DNA of 64,000 nucleotides. Source: Verrucomicrobiia bacterium. GTDB taxonomy: Bacteria; Verrucomicrobiota; Verrucomicrobiia; Palsa-1439. Under the pieces are notes generated by a model. That model saw only the letters and a list, made by a program, of their open reading frames with translations. It ran no database searches and was not told the DNA's origin. The position numbers were made by a program, and so were the translations under genes. Position 1 is the first letter of the stretch; each line of letters opens with the position of its first letter. Location: contig JAJVHY010000022.1 in NCBI GenBank assembly GCA_022072455.1, positions 1-64,000 of the forward strand. Reading direction: 5' to 3'. Below are positions 49,371 through 58,071 of the stretch, one piece after another.

Positions 49371-51068
49371 CCGGGACGGATACTGTTTGCCGCGTTGCTT
49401 GGCTTGAGCCTGCTCCGAAGCGTTCTCGCCGATGACGTTGTCACATTGAATTCAGGCGAGGCAATTACCGGCCACATTACCTCGGAAACTGGTGCCCAAG
49501 TTGTGATTGATGTACCCAACGCGAGCCGAACGATTTTCACGCCTAGAACAATCTCAAAGTCCGAGATCAAGACAGTCCAGCGCGAGACAGCCGAGGCTAA
49601 ACAGGAACGCCTTGCCTATGAAGCATTGCAGAAGTACCGGCTGAACCCTGATCAAGAGTGGACGGTCGCGCAATACAATGCCGCCCTTGCCGTTTGTCAG
49701 CAATTCCTTGGCCTATACCCCGATGGAGAGCATGCTGCAGCAGTGCGGCAGAAAAACGAGCAGTGTCAGAAGGAGAAGGAGCAGGTTGAGAAGGGTTTGG
49801 TGAAGTTTGACAACCGGTGGATGAGCGCCAGTCAAAAAGCAGCGGAGCGAGAGTTGCGGACTAATTTTGACAAACTGGAGCAGATGGAGCGCAGTGTGGC
49901 TTATCTGGGAAGACAACGGGCGTCGCCCGACAAGATCAGCCGCGCGAAGTCAGATTTGGCGCGAGTCCAACGCGACTATGACAATGCCAAGGCAAAGCGT
50001 GACCAGATCGTAGCCAGTGCAGTTCAGGCACAAAAGACGGCATTAGCCCAAAAGGCGGTGCTGGCGGCGAAAGCGGCAGTTCCGGCACCGCTACCGGTAG
50101 TACAGCCCGCACCGCCGCCGGTAGTGCAGCCGGCCCCGGCTCCGAAGCCGGCCGCAGTTGTCCCGCATCCTACCAATGCCGAGCGCCAGCGCCAGCTTCA
50201 CGAGGCGCGGATTCAGGCAGAAATGAATCGCGTCCGTGAGACGCAAGCCCGGCAACTCCTCCAGCAGAAACAAAATACCGCACGCGGACCGGGGTGGCCA
50301 TATTGGGGACTGGTCGTAGTCGTATTGTTGGTGGGCGGGGCCGTCGCCTTAGTGATGATCAGTTCCGGTCAACTAAGCCCGGCGCGGGGCGCAATTCCTC
50401 CTTACATCCCCACGCCAAAGAGAGCTAACGTCTCGCCCCGTTCTGCATCTCCGCCGCCACTGACTGGCGAGTCGTGGCGTTTTGAAGAAGTCCGGCAGCA
50501 GGAACCTTCGAATCCTGACATGTGTGAGCCGCGCAGTGTTATCGAGAAGCTCAGACGTATTGATTGGTACAAATTCGAGAAGGTCGTTGGTCTGATTTAT
50601 CAATCACAGGGCTATCGGGTCAAGCTACGGGGTGGAGCCAAGGCGGATGGCGGCATTGATTTAGAGGTTCAAAAGGACGGGGACAAGGTTGCGGTTCAAT
50701 GCAAGCACTGGAAGACATATAAAGTGCGATTGCGGGTGGTAAAAGAGCTATTCGCCTCGATGACGGACGAACATTTCTCACGCGGTATGATTGTTGTCCT
50801 CGACAAATTCACGTCGGAAGCGAAAGCGTATGCTATTCAGCATACGATTGACTTTGTGACAGCCGCTGACCTTGAACGGATGATCGCGCAACTCGATTCC
50901 ATCGATCAGCACCGGATACACGCGATGCTGGACGATCCAACGGTGAATTGTCCGAAGTGTGATTCCGTAATGAATTGGAAAGCGCCCCCGCATGGAAAGG
51001 TTTGGAAGCGGAAACCATTCTGGGGATGTACCCGGTTTCCTTCGTGTGACGGTAAGATTGAAGTGTGA
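49365..51068 (+). CDS. Membrane-tethered Mrr-type nuclease with zinc ribbon
   Basis: A 567-residue protein with an unusual order. Residues 1-22 are a signal peptide (RILFAALLGLSLLRSVLADD). Residues 70-230 are a charged coiled coil. A Pro/Ala linker (240-266) and a second helix follow, then a membrane segment at 312-332 (YWGLVVVVLLVGGAVALVMI). The cytoplasmic part is an Mrr-like PD-(D/E)XK nuclease (398-510) with D432 in GGIDLEV and Q445/K447 in VAVQCKHW. It ends in a four-Cys topoisomerase-type ribbon (C529, C532, C555, C561). Mrr nucleases cut foreign or modified DNA, and here the enzyme would sit at the inner membrane with a periplasmic sensor. The start overlaps the preceding stop by four bases. 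Confidence 0.85.
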   Translation: MTPGRILFAALLGLSLLRSVLADDVVTLNSGEAITGHITSETGAQVVIDVPNASRTIFTPRTISKSEIKTVQRETAEAKQERLAYEALQKYRLNPDQEWTVAQYNAALAVCQQFLGLYPDGEHAAAVRQKNEQCQKEKEQVEKGLVKFDNRWMSASQKAAERELRTNFDKLEQMERSVAYLGRQRASPDKISRAKSDLARVQRDYDNAKAKRDQIVASAVQAQKTALAQKAVLAAKAAVPAPLPVVQPAPPPVVQPAPAPKPAAVVPHPTNAERQRQLHEARIQAEMNRVRETQARQLLQQKQNTARGPGWPYWGLVVVVLLVGGAVALVMISSGQLSPARGAIPPYIPTPKRANVSPRSASPPPLTGESWRFEEVRQQEPSNPDMCEPRSVIEKLRRIDWYKFEKVVGLIYQSQGYRVKLRGGAKADGGIDLEVQKDGDKVAVQCKHWKTYKVRLRVVKELFASMTDEHFSRGMIVVLDKFTSEAKAYAIQHTIDFVTAADLERMIAQLDSIDQHRIHAMLDDPTVNCPKCDSVMNWKAPPHGKVWKRKPFWGCTRFPSCDGKIEV

Positions 51069-51193
51069 CACTTTGCTGGAGGTCAACTCAGCACGCGTGA
51101 CGGAATTGGTTTTGTGCTTTCTGCCAAGCTGGCCCGGACCACAACTTGCCGGGGCTGCGACCGGTCGTTGGCTTGTCGGTTTTGCAGGGGAAT

Positions 51194-51214
51194 GAACGGG
51201 CGGGACGCCCGTTC
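51194..51214. repeat. GAACGGGCG/CGCCCGTTC palindrome
   Basis: A 9-bp perfect inverted repeat around three bases, in non-coding DNA behind the membrane nuclease gene. Its layout resembles the other GC-rich palindromes of the window. Confidence 0.6.
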
Positions 51215-51380
51215 CACTAAGACGATCCTCCAGCACGACGGTATCGAGGGGGTTGCCAGAATAGATGCGTTCCGGTGATTCCGGGTACCGGGTCGGCTTC
51301 GCGGGTGCGGTCTTGGTCTTTTTCGCCACGAGGCGGATCGATCACTTTTCGGCGGAAATGATCAAGCCGAATCGGATGAG

Positions 51381-51402
51381 ACGCCGCCGTCGTGTGCGGC
51401 AA
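51381..51402. repeat. 22-bp exact dispersed repeat, copy 2 (inverted)
   Basis: The complement of this stretch equals 1442-1463 in all 22 bases. Further weak similarity continues outward on one side. Confidence 0.7.
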
Positions 51403-51445
51403 ATCATTCGGATCATTTTTTCTGGCGAACAAACCCGGCAACGAC

Positions 51446-51474
51446 AGAGATTCCTCGATAAGCTCGGAATGACA
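51446..51474 (+). repeat. Direct repeat at the right edge of the nuclease region
   Basis: AGAGATTCCTCGATAAGCTC then GGAATGACA; 23 of 29 bases agree with 49342-49370, and CCGGGA follows both. Same orientation as the left copy. Confidence 0.6.
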
Positions 51475-51498
51475 ACCGGGAGGCGGAGGCGGATCGGT

Positions 51499-52062
51499 CT
51501 ACTTCTTGGGGAATGAGGCCAGAACTACCTCAGCGGCGTTTTGGCCCTGTTGCACCTCGGCAGAACTCATTTTGAGGATGAGGGAATCGCGATAAATCTT
51601 GGCCGTCAAGTCGCCGAGTTTGTCCGCGGCGGTGTAGTACTTGTACGCCTCAACGTTGTTTTGTTTTACGCCTTTGCCATCTTTGTAGCAGTGCGCGAGA
51701 CTCAGGAGAGCCGGTTTGTAACCATGATTGACCGCTTTCACATACCATGAAACTGCTTGGGCAGGGTCGGGCTTCCGATAGACCGTCTTCCCGTTAACAG
51801 TCTTCGAAGTCTGCAGCATCAGAATCTCGCCGTAGGCGTGCTCAGCTTCCGGCAATCCCTGCGTGGCGGCGAGACGAAACCAGTTTTCAGCTTCACCAAA
51901 CTGGACGTGACTTCGGCAAGTTTTCCCGTACGCGTATTGCGCCTTGGGATCGCCTCGCTCGGCAGCAAGCTTGAGTTCGGCCAAGTCCGGTACTTTCGAA
52001 TCGGCACTCCAACACCGACCGGCAATCAATCCCACAAGGACGACGAGGAAGAGTGGTTTCAT
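51499..52062 (-). CDS. Exported Sel1-repeat protein
   Basis: A 187-residue protein with a signal peptide (MKPLFLVVLVGLIAGRCWSA). Three Sel1-type repeats follow: LKLAAERGDPKAQYAYGKTC, EAENWFRLAATQGLPEAEHA and AVSWYVKAVNHGYKPALLSL with AHCYKDGKGV. These repeats make protein-protein contacts. The ATG at 52062 gives the signal peptide; the twelve residues before it are not needed. It is the last gene before a gene-poor gap and faces the nuclease region. Confidence 0.8.
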   Translation of the reverse strand: MKPLFLVVLVGLIAGRCWSADSKVPDLAELKLAAERGDPKAQYAYGKTCRSHVQFGEAENWFRLAATQGLPEAEHAYGEILMLQTSKTVNGKTVYRKPDPAQAVSWYVKAVNHGYKPALLSLAHCYKDGKGVKQNNVEAYKYYTAADKLGDLTAKIYRDSLILKMSSAEVQQGQNAAEVVLASFPKK

Positions 52063-52387
52063 TTCTGAATCAATGCCAAGTCGGAACTGACGTGGCAAGC
52101 TTAGAAGAAATGAGTTGGTCGGCCATCGGCCTTTCCATCCGTGACATCCGCGTAAGCCGCGGTCAACCGGTTGGCAGGTTACAGCCCCCAGTTACCCCTT
52201 CCCTATCCCCAGCCCGGTCGCGGCGCAGAGGACGCTCCCACCTTCTGCCTTTCGTGTCATTTCGTGCATTCCCGCCGTCGCCTGGCCTTTGGCGGGCAAG
52301 CCGTGGTTAACCGGAGCGGGCGAGGCTGAGCTTGCACCGGCCGCGGGTGGTGCGTATCTTAGCCACCTTGGTTCGCGTCCCGACCAG
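52063..52387. other. Divergent intergenic region
   Basis: These 325 bases separate the Sel1 gene (minus) from the sensor kinase (plus). I see no gene and no confident promoter. The only small feature is GGTTAACC (a short palindrome) near 52303. Confidence 0.4.
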
Positions 52388-53413
52388 ATGAGAACTGCCC
52401 TGTCGCAGCGTGCCGTCGTGGTGGCCAGTGTGTATGCCGTACTGGCACTGGTGTGGATTGTCTTTAGCGACCAGTTTCTGGTTTTTCTGGTTCACGACAC
52501 TGTCTGGCTGACCCTGCTGCAAACCGTCAAAGGATGGTTCTTCGTGGGCGTGACGGCCGCGCTGTTGTACTTCACGTTGCGTCGCAGCGAACAGTCTGAA
52601 CCAGAGCCTGCCACCCCACCCCGCCCGTTCCGCGGCAGCCTGCGGGGCCGGGTGGTCGCGTTGGTCGTGTTGACGACGGTTCCCTTGGTCGTCCTGACGG
52701 TCTACAATGGGTTGGAACAACAACGCAACGATCGCGCCCAAGCTCGCGAGCAGGTTCTGCGGCTGGCCCGGCAAGCAGTCCTCCGCCAAGAGCGGGTCTT
52801 GGATTCGATCCGCGAAATGTTGTTCACCCTCACCAAACTGCCGGCTGTCCACCAGATCGATGCCGCCGCGTGCAACCAGCTCTTCACGGAACTCCTGCCC
52901 TTGTCCGGCCGGCCGGCCCGGATCGGCGCGACCACCCCGGCGGGCACTCTCTTCGCCGCGGCCCCGGCCGTGGTCGACTACGAGAATTTCGCCACCCGCC
53001 CCTGGTTTCAGCAGGTCCTGGCGCAACGCGATTTTACGGTATTTCATGGCCAGGAGTTGGTCTGCGCCCAACCGGTCTACGATGCCGCCCAGGAACTCAA
53101 GGCGGTTGTGTTCGCGCAGGTCGACCGCCAGTGGCTGGCGCAATTTGCCGGCGAATCACACCTCCCGGACGGGGCTGTGGTGACAGTGGTGAATCGGTCC
53201 GGGCGGATTACCGGGCGGACCGCCGACGCCGCCCAATGGGTCGGCCGCCTCACCCCACTCGCAGCGGAATTGACCGGGCGGGCCAGCGTCGTGCGGGAAG
53301 GGCCGGACATTGATGGCGCAAACGCATCCAAGCCGGCCTCCCGACCGGCAAGGACTGGATCATCGTCGGCTTGCCGTCAACGTTGGTCACGATGGACTCC
53401 TCCCGGGAACTGA
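52388..53413 (+). pseudogene. Sensor histidine kinase, 5' half of a frameshifted gene
   Basis: From ATG 52388 there are two membrane segments (ASVYAVLALVWIVFSDQFLV; FVGVTAALLYFTL), a third (VVALVVLTTVPLVVLTVYNG) and an extracytoplasmic dCache-like sensor with FATRPWFQQVLAQRDFTVF and VFAQVDRQWLAQF. Around 53320-53322 (GGCGCAAACGCATCC) the frame slips. The true continuation, RIQAGLPTGKDWIIVGLP, lies in the next frame and leads into the 3' half without a gap. One lost A (GCAAAC for GCAAAAC) restores DGAKRIQAGL. Codons after about 53322 in this frame are therefore not genuine. Confidence 0.85.
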
Positions 53414-54687
53414 TCCGCAATCTGTTCAGCATCCTTCTGGTGGCCTGCGCCGCCATCGGGGCGGCGTCGGGGATGGCCGAGCTGTCCATCTTCCGGCATC
53501 TGCGGGAGTTGACGGCGGCAACGCGCCGGCTCTCCGCCGGCAACCTGACGACCCGCGCGCGGCTACAGGACGCGCCGAGTGAATGGCGGGAACTGGCCAA
53601 GGAATTTGATGCCATGGCGGCCTCGCTGGAACAACGCACCCGCGAACGCGATCATGTCGAGCAGATGTTGCGCGCCGCCGAAGCGCGCTTGACCGCGGCG
53701 ATTGAAAGTCTGCCGTTTGAATTTTGGCTGGCCGATTTGGAGGCCCGGATTGTCACGCAGAACGCCACGTCGTTGCGCCGGTGGGGGAACCTGATCGGGA
53801 AACGACCGGCGGAGAGCGGCTTGTCGGTGGATGTGGTGCGGACATGGCAGCGCAACTACCGGCGCGCGTTGGCCGGTGAGATCGTCACCCGCGAAGTCCG
53901 CGATGAAGAGGCGGGCCGGCATTACCACAACATCATCGCCCCCGTCCTCATGGACGGGCGGCCGACCGGGGTGTTGGGTGTGAGCATTGACACGACGGAT
54001 CACCGGCGGGCCGAGGAGACGTTGCGGGCGCTGACGCGCCGGTTGCGCGCCGTGCGCGAAGAGGAAAGCACCCGGATCGCGCGGGCGGTGCATGATGATC
54101 TCGGCCAGGCGATGACGGCCCTGAAATTCGACCTCGCGTGGTGCCGCCAGCAGGTCACCGCCCCAGCCGTCACCGACAAACTGATCACGATGACGCGCAC
54201 GGTGGACGCCACGCTGCAAACGGTGCGCCGCATTGCGGCGGAGTTGCGGCCCGGGGTTTTGGACAATCTGGGGTTGGTGGCGGCCATCGAATGGCAAGCC
54301 CAGGATTTCCAGCGCCGCACCGGCATCGCCTGTCACACCAACCTTCCCGAAGCGCCCCTCAATCTCGAACCGGCGCGCGCGACGGCGGTGTTTCGCATTT
54401 TTCAGGAAGCCCTCACCAACGTCGCCCGCCATTCGCAAGCCAGCGAAGTCGGCGTCGCGCTCGTGCAGGCCAACAATCATGTGATTCTCGAAGTCGCCGA
54501 CAACGGCATCGGGTTGCGGACGGATCCGTGGCAGGATGCGCATTCGTTGGGGTTGCTCGGCATGCGGGAACGGGCGCGCAGCCTGCAAGGCGATGTCACC
54601 GTCAGTCCCGGCCCGATCCATGGCACCGTCGTGTGCGTCAGCTTGCCGACAAAGGAGTCACCGCACCACAGGGAATTTGCGTTATGA
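53371..54687 (+). pseudogene. NarL-type sensor kinase, 3' half of a frameshifted gene
   Basis: The frame has no proper start; it continues the gene begun at 52388. A membrane segment (NLFSILLVACAAIGAASGMA) leads to a HAMP domain (FRHLRELTAATRRLSAGNLT), a PAS domain, the HisKA_3 helix with the phospho-His in RIARAVHDDLGQAMTAL and an ATP-binding domain (FQEALTNVARHSQAS, DNGIGL, GLLGMRERARSL). This is the NarX/UhpB class. If a re-start at ATG 53392 is used, it would make a kinase without sensor. Its stop overlaps the response-regulator ATG by four bases. Confidence 0.85.
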
Positions 54688-55313
54688 GATTTCTCCTCGT
54701 GGATGACCATGCCGTGGTGCGGGCCGGTGTCCGGCTCATTCTGGCCGCGGCGTACCCGGCGGCAACCTTCGGGGAAGCCGGCACCGTCAGCCAGGCCGTG
54801 GATCTGTTGAGCAGTGCGCCGTGGGATGTTGTGATCACCGACATCACCATGCCGGGCCGCAGTGGACTGGATTTGCTCAAGACCATCAAGGTCGTGCGCC
54901 CGCGGTTGCCGGTTCTGGTCTTGAGCGTCCATGCGGAAGACCAGTTTGCGATTCGCGTGATCAAGGCCGGCGCGGCCGGCTACCTCAACAAGGATAGCGC
55001 CCCGGACGAACTCGTCGGCGCCGTAAAAAAAGTCATGGCCGGCCATAAATATATCAGCGGCACCCTGGCCGAAACTCTCGCCGCGGATTTGTTGAACCAA
55101 TCGGATGGCGCGCCCCACACCCAGTTGTCCGATCGCGAATACGAAGTCTTTCGGCTCCTCGCCGCCGGCAAGACGGTCAAGGAAATCGCCTTCGAGCTTG
55201 TCCTCAGTGTCAAAACCATCAGCACCTACCGGACGCGGATTCTGACCAAGCTCAACCGCCACAACAACGCCGATCTCATGCGGTACGCCGTGCAACACGG
55301 GTTGCTGGACTGA
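54684..55313 (+). CDS. NarL/LuxR-type response regulator
   Basis: A 209-residue regulator. The receiver has D7, D8 and the phospho-acceptor D53 in VVITDITMPGRSG; the Lys is in GYLNKDSAP. The LuxR-type helix-turn-helix is at about 145-205 (LSDREYEVFRLLAAGKTVKE, IAFELVLSVKTISTYRTRI). It is the partner of the kinase just upstream (ATGA overlap). If the frameshift is real, the regulator is left without its sensor. Targets unknown. Confidence 0.93.
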   Translation: MRFLLVDDHAVVRAGVRLILAAAYPAATFGEAGTVSQAVDLLSSAPWDVVITDITMPGRSGLDLLKTIKVVRPRLPVLVLSVHAEDQFAIRVIKAGAAGYLNKDSAPDELVGAVKKVMAGHKYISGTLAETLAADLLNQSDGAPHTQLSDREYEVFRLLAAGKTVKEIAFELVLSVKTISTYRTRILTKLNRHNNADLMRYAVQHGLLD

Positions 55314-55431
55314 CCGGTCGTGTAGGACAAACACTGACACGCTTTTCAGCCACCGGACGGCTGCATCCCGGCAGCCCTTTCGCTACAAGGGAGGCGACGA
55401 GCAACCCAACGCCTGCGCTTGGAGAATCACC

Positions 55432-58071
55432 ATGGACTCAAGACGGTCGACCAACCACGCGACGCCAGCGAGTGAACTCAACACGGACCTGCGCAGCTAT
55501 GCGTTTTTGGATGCCAAATGCGAAGCCGCTTTGCAGGAGTTGGCGCAGCTCGCGGCCCGGACCACCGGCATGCCCTTCGCCGCCATCACGCTCGGTGAAC
55601 CGACCCGGCTCTGGTTCAAGGCCGCGTGTGGGTTCGACGCGCAATTGGTCTCTGCCGGTATCGAGCTTTGCCGCACGGTCGTCGGTCAACGCGCGCCGCT
55701 CCACGTGGCGGACGCCACGCGGTGGCCTGAATTCGCCACCTCGGCCGGGGTGCAGACGTACCCGCACTTGCGCGCCTTTGCCGGGATCCCACTGCAAAAT
55801 GGCCATGTGCATCCCATTGGCAGTCTGTTCGTCGGTGACACGCAGGCCGGCAGTCTGACCGATGACCAACAGGACGTGCTCCGGATCCTCGCCCGGCAAG
55901 TCGTCACCCAGCTTGAATTGGCGCGGCGGATGAATGAAGTGCATCGCGCGGAACAGACTTGCGTCCTCGCCGAGAGCCGGTTGCGCCACCAGCACCGGCT
56001 GCTTCAGCTGCAACAGCAAATCGCCGTTGCCGCCAATGAAGCGACCTCCGCGGTCACGGCGCTGCAAACCGGGTTGGAACTGGTCTGCGCCCACACCGGC
56101 TGGCCAGTCGGGCACTGCTATGTCATCGATTATCAGCGCCGCAGTGAACTCGTCACCCTCGGGGCCTGGCACCTGCGCGACCCGGAGCGGTTTGCCAACT
56201 TTCGCCGTGTCACCGAAGCGCTGCGCTACGCCGCCGGGTGTGGCATATCGGGCGAGGTGTTGCGAACCGGCGCGGCCTTGTGCGTCGAGAATCTCGGCAC
56301 CGAGGAGCAGTTTCGCCGGGCCGACATCGCGCGCGAGGCGGGCTTGCGGTACGGCCATTTTATTCCATTGAAATATGGCGGGGCGACCGTGGGCATTCTG
56401 GAGTTCTTCAGTGAATTCCCCGCCGCCGCGCATGAAGACCTGGGGGCGGTGCTCAACTACGTGGGACTCCAATTCGGTCAGGTCATCGGCCGCGACCGGA
56501 CCAACCACGTGATGCGCGAAAGCGAACGCCGCCTCCGCGACCTGTTTGAAAGTTCGCCGGACGCGATCTTTGTTGAAGACGGCAACGGGAACGTCCTCGA
56601 CGTCAATCCGGCGGCCTGTGCGCTGCACGAAACAACGCGCGATTGGCTCATCGGCAAGAACGTCCTCGACCTGGTCCCGCCGGCCCACCGCGAAGCCGTG
56701 CGGAAAGACTTCGCCCGGCTCGCGCGGCTCGAACTCGATTATGTCGAAGGCGAAAGTTTGACACAAACCGGCCGGATCGTCCCGGTCGAGATCCGCGCCA
56801 ACCGCGTCGAGTATGCCGGGCAACCGGCGTTGTTGTTACACGTCCGGAGTGTCAGCGACCGGAAACAACTTCAACAGCAGTTTCTCCAAGCCCAACGCAC
56901 GGAAGCCATCGGCCAACTGGCGGGTGGCGTGGCGCATGACTTCAACAACATCCTCACCGTCATTACCGGGTACAGCGAGTTGTTGTTGATGCGCGCGGAA
57001 TTGCCGGCGGGCGTTCGGCACAGGTTGCGGGAAATCGAACAAGCCGGGTTCCGCGGCGCGAATCTCACCCGCCAACTCCTCGCGTTCAGCCGCAAACAGG
57101 TGTTGCAACCGCACGTGCTCGACCTGAACACCGTGGTGGCCGACATTGAGAAGATGTTGCGGCGGCTCATTGGCGAGAACATTGAGCTGGTCACGTATCT
57201 CCAAGCCGGCCTGGGACACATCAAAGCCGACCCGTCACAACTTGAGCAAGTTTTGATGAATCTGGCGGTCAACGCGCGCGACGCGATGCCGGACGGCGGG
57301 TCGCTGGTCATCGGCACCGCCGACGTGGAATTGACCGCGGCGGCCGCCTGGCGCATCGGGAATCTGCCGGCCGGCCGGTATGTGGTGTTGAGCGTAACGG
57401 ATACCGGCTGCGGAATGCCGCCGGCAATCATTGGCCGGATTTTTGAACCATTCTTCACGACAAAACCCGCCGGCAAGGGAACCGGCTTGGGACTGGCGAC
57501 TTGTTACGGCATCGTGAAACAAAGCGGCGGTCACATCATCGTCGAGAGCACCCCCGGCCAGGGCACAAAGTTTCGGATTTACCTTCCCCGCGTGACGGAA
57601 GCCGCCACCCCAATCGTGGTCCATGCGTTGCCGGAGGATGCGGAATTGCGCGGCACCGAGACGATTCTGCTGGTGGAAGATGAAACCACCGTGCGGTTGC
57701 TTGCCGCGGAAACGCTACGCGGGTACGGCTACACCGTCCTCGAAGCCGGCAACGGCGAGGAGGCGTTGGTGCTCGCGCAGACGACACCGCGCCAGCCATT
57801 TGATTTGTTATTGACCGATGTCGTCATGCCCCAGGTCAGCGGGCCAGAATTGGCGAAGCTCTTTCAGAAAACATATCCCGGCGCGCGGGTGTTGTTCACG
57901 TCCGGCTACACGAATGACAATACAGTGATTCAAAACATTCTGCAGCAGGGCGTGGGCTTCCTGGAGAAGCCGTACACAGGCACAGCCCTGGCGCGCAAGA
58001 TTCGGGAAGTCCTGGGCAGCAGCGGAAACAACCGGAGTGACAACCATGGCCAAGATCCTGATCGTCGATGA
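55432..58071 (+). CDS. Cytoplasmic hybrid histidine kinase (GAF-GAF-PAS-HisKA-ATPase-receiver)
   Basis: An 879-residue sensor without membrane segments. Two GAF domains (about 25-165 and 200-350), a PAS domain (365-480), the phospho-His in LAGGVAHDFNNILTVITGY, an ATP-binding domain (TDTGCGMPP, GTGLGLATCYGI) and a receiver (ILLVEDETTVRLLAAETL, LLTDVVMPQVSG) are in the usual order. The second GAF is similar in wording to that of the kinase at 39025 (both contain VAANEATS or TTANEATS followed by AALQ), so the two kinases share ancestry. The ATG at 55432 follows a GGAG site. The stop overlaps the following regulator's start region. Confidence 0.92.
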   Translation: MDSRRSTNHATPASELNTDLRSYAFLDAKCEAALQELAQLAARTTGMPFAAITLGEPTRLWFKAACGFDAQLVSAGIELCRTVVGQRAPLHVADATRWPEFATSAGVQTYPHLRAFAGIPLQNGHVHPIGSLFVGDTQAGSLTDDQQDVLRILARQVVTQLELARRMNEVHRAEQTCVLAESRLRHQHRLLQLQQQIAVAANEATSAVTALQTGLELVCAHTGWPVGHCYVIDYQRRSELVTLGAWHLRDPERFANFRRVTEALRYAAGCGISGEVLRTGAALCVENLGTEEQFRRADIAREAGLRYGHFIPLKYGGATVGILEFFSEFPAAAHEDLGAVLNYVGLQFGQVIGRDRTNHVMRESERRLRDLFESSPDAIFVEDGNGNVLDVNPAACALHETTRDWLIGKNVLDLVPPAHREAVRKDFARLARLELDYVEGESLTQTGRIVPVEIRANRVEYAGQPALLLHVRSVSDRKQLQQQFLQAQRTEAIGQLAGGVAHDFNNILTVITGYSELLLMRAELPAGVRHRLREIEQAGFRGANLTRQLLAFSRKQVLQPHVLDLNTVVADIEKMLRRLIGENIELVTYLQAGLGHIKADPSQLEQVLMNLAVNARDAMPDGGSLVIGTADVELTAAAAWRIGNLPAGRYVVLSVTDTGCGMPPAIIGRIFEPFFTTKPAGKGTGLGLATCYGIVKQSGGHIIVESTPGQGTKFRIYLPRVTEAATPIVVHALPEDAELRGTETILLVEDETTVRLLAAETLRGYGYTVLEAGNGEEALVLAQTTPRQPFDLLLTDVVMPQVSGPELAKLFQKTYPGARVLFTSGYTNDNTVIQNILQQGVGFLEKPYTGTALARKIREVLGSSGNNRSDNHGQDPDRR

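Larger units (their letters stand above)
51069..51498. other. Gene-free region with repeat copies
   Basis: No intact gene is supported. It holds the palindrome at 51194, the inverted 22-bp repeat at 51381 and the direct repeat at 51446. A minus-strand frame from GTG 51329 shows coding-like bias for about 35 codons (VAKKTKTAPAKPTRYPESPE and on) before it runs into the palindrome. It may be the broken start of a lost gene, but I cannot name it. Confidence 0.4.

Noticed and set aside
51217-51329. Possible gene start on the minus strand (VAKKTKTAPAKPTRYPESPE)
   Set aside because: About 35 codons look coding, but the frame then runs through a palindrome and the nuclease gene's antisense strand. 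There is no ribosome site and no family match I can name; at most a fragment.
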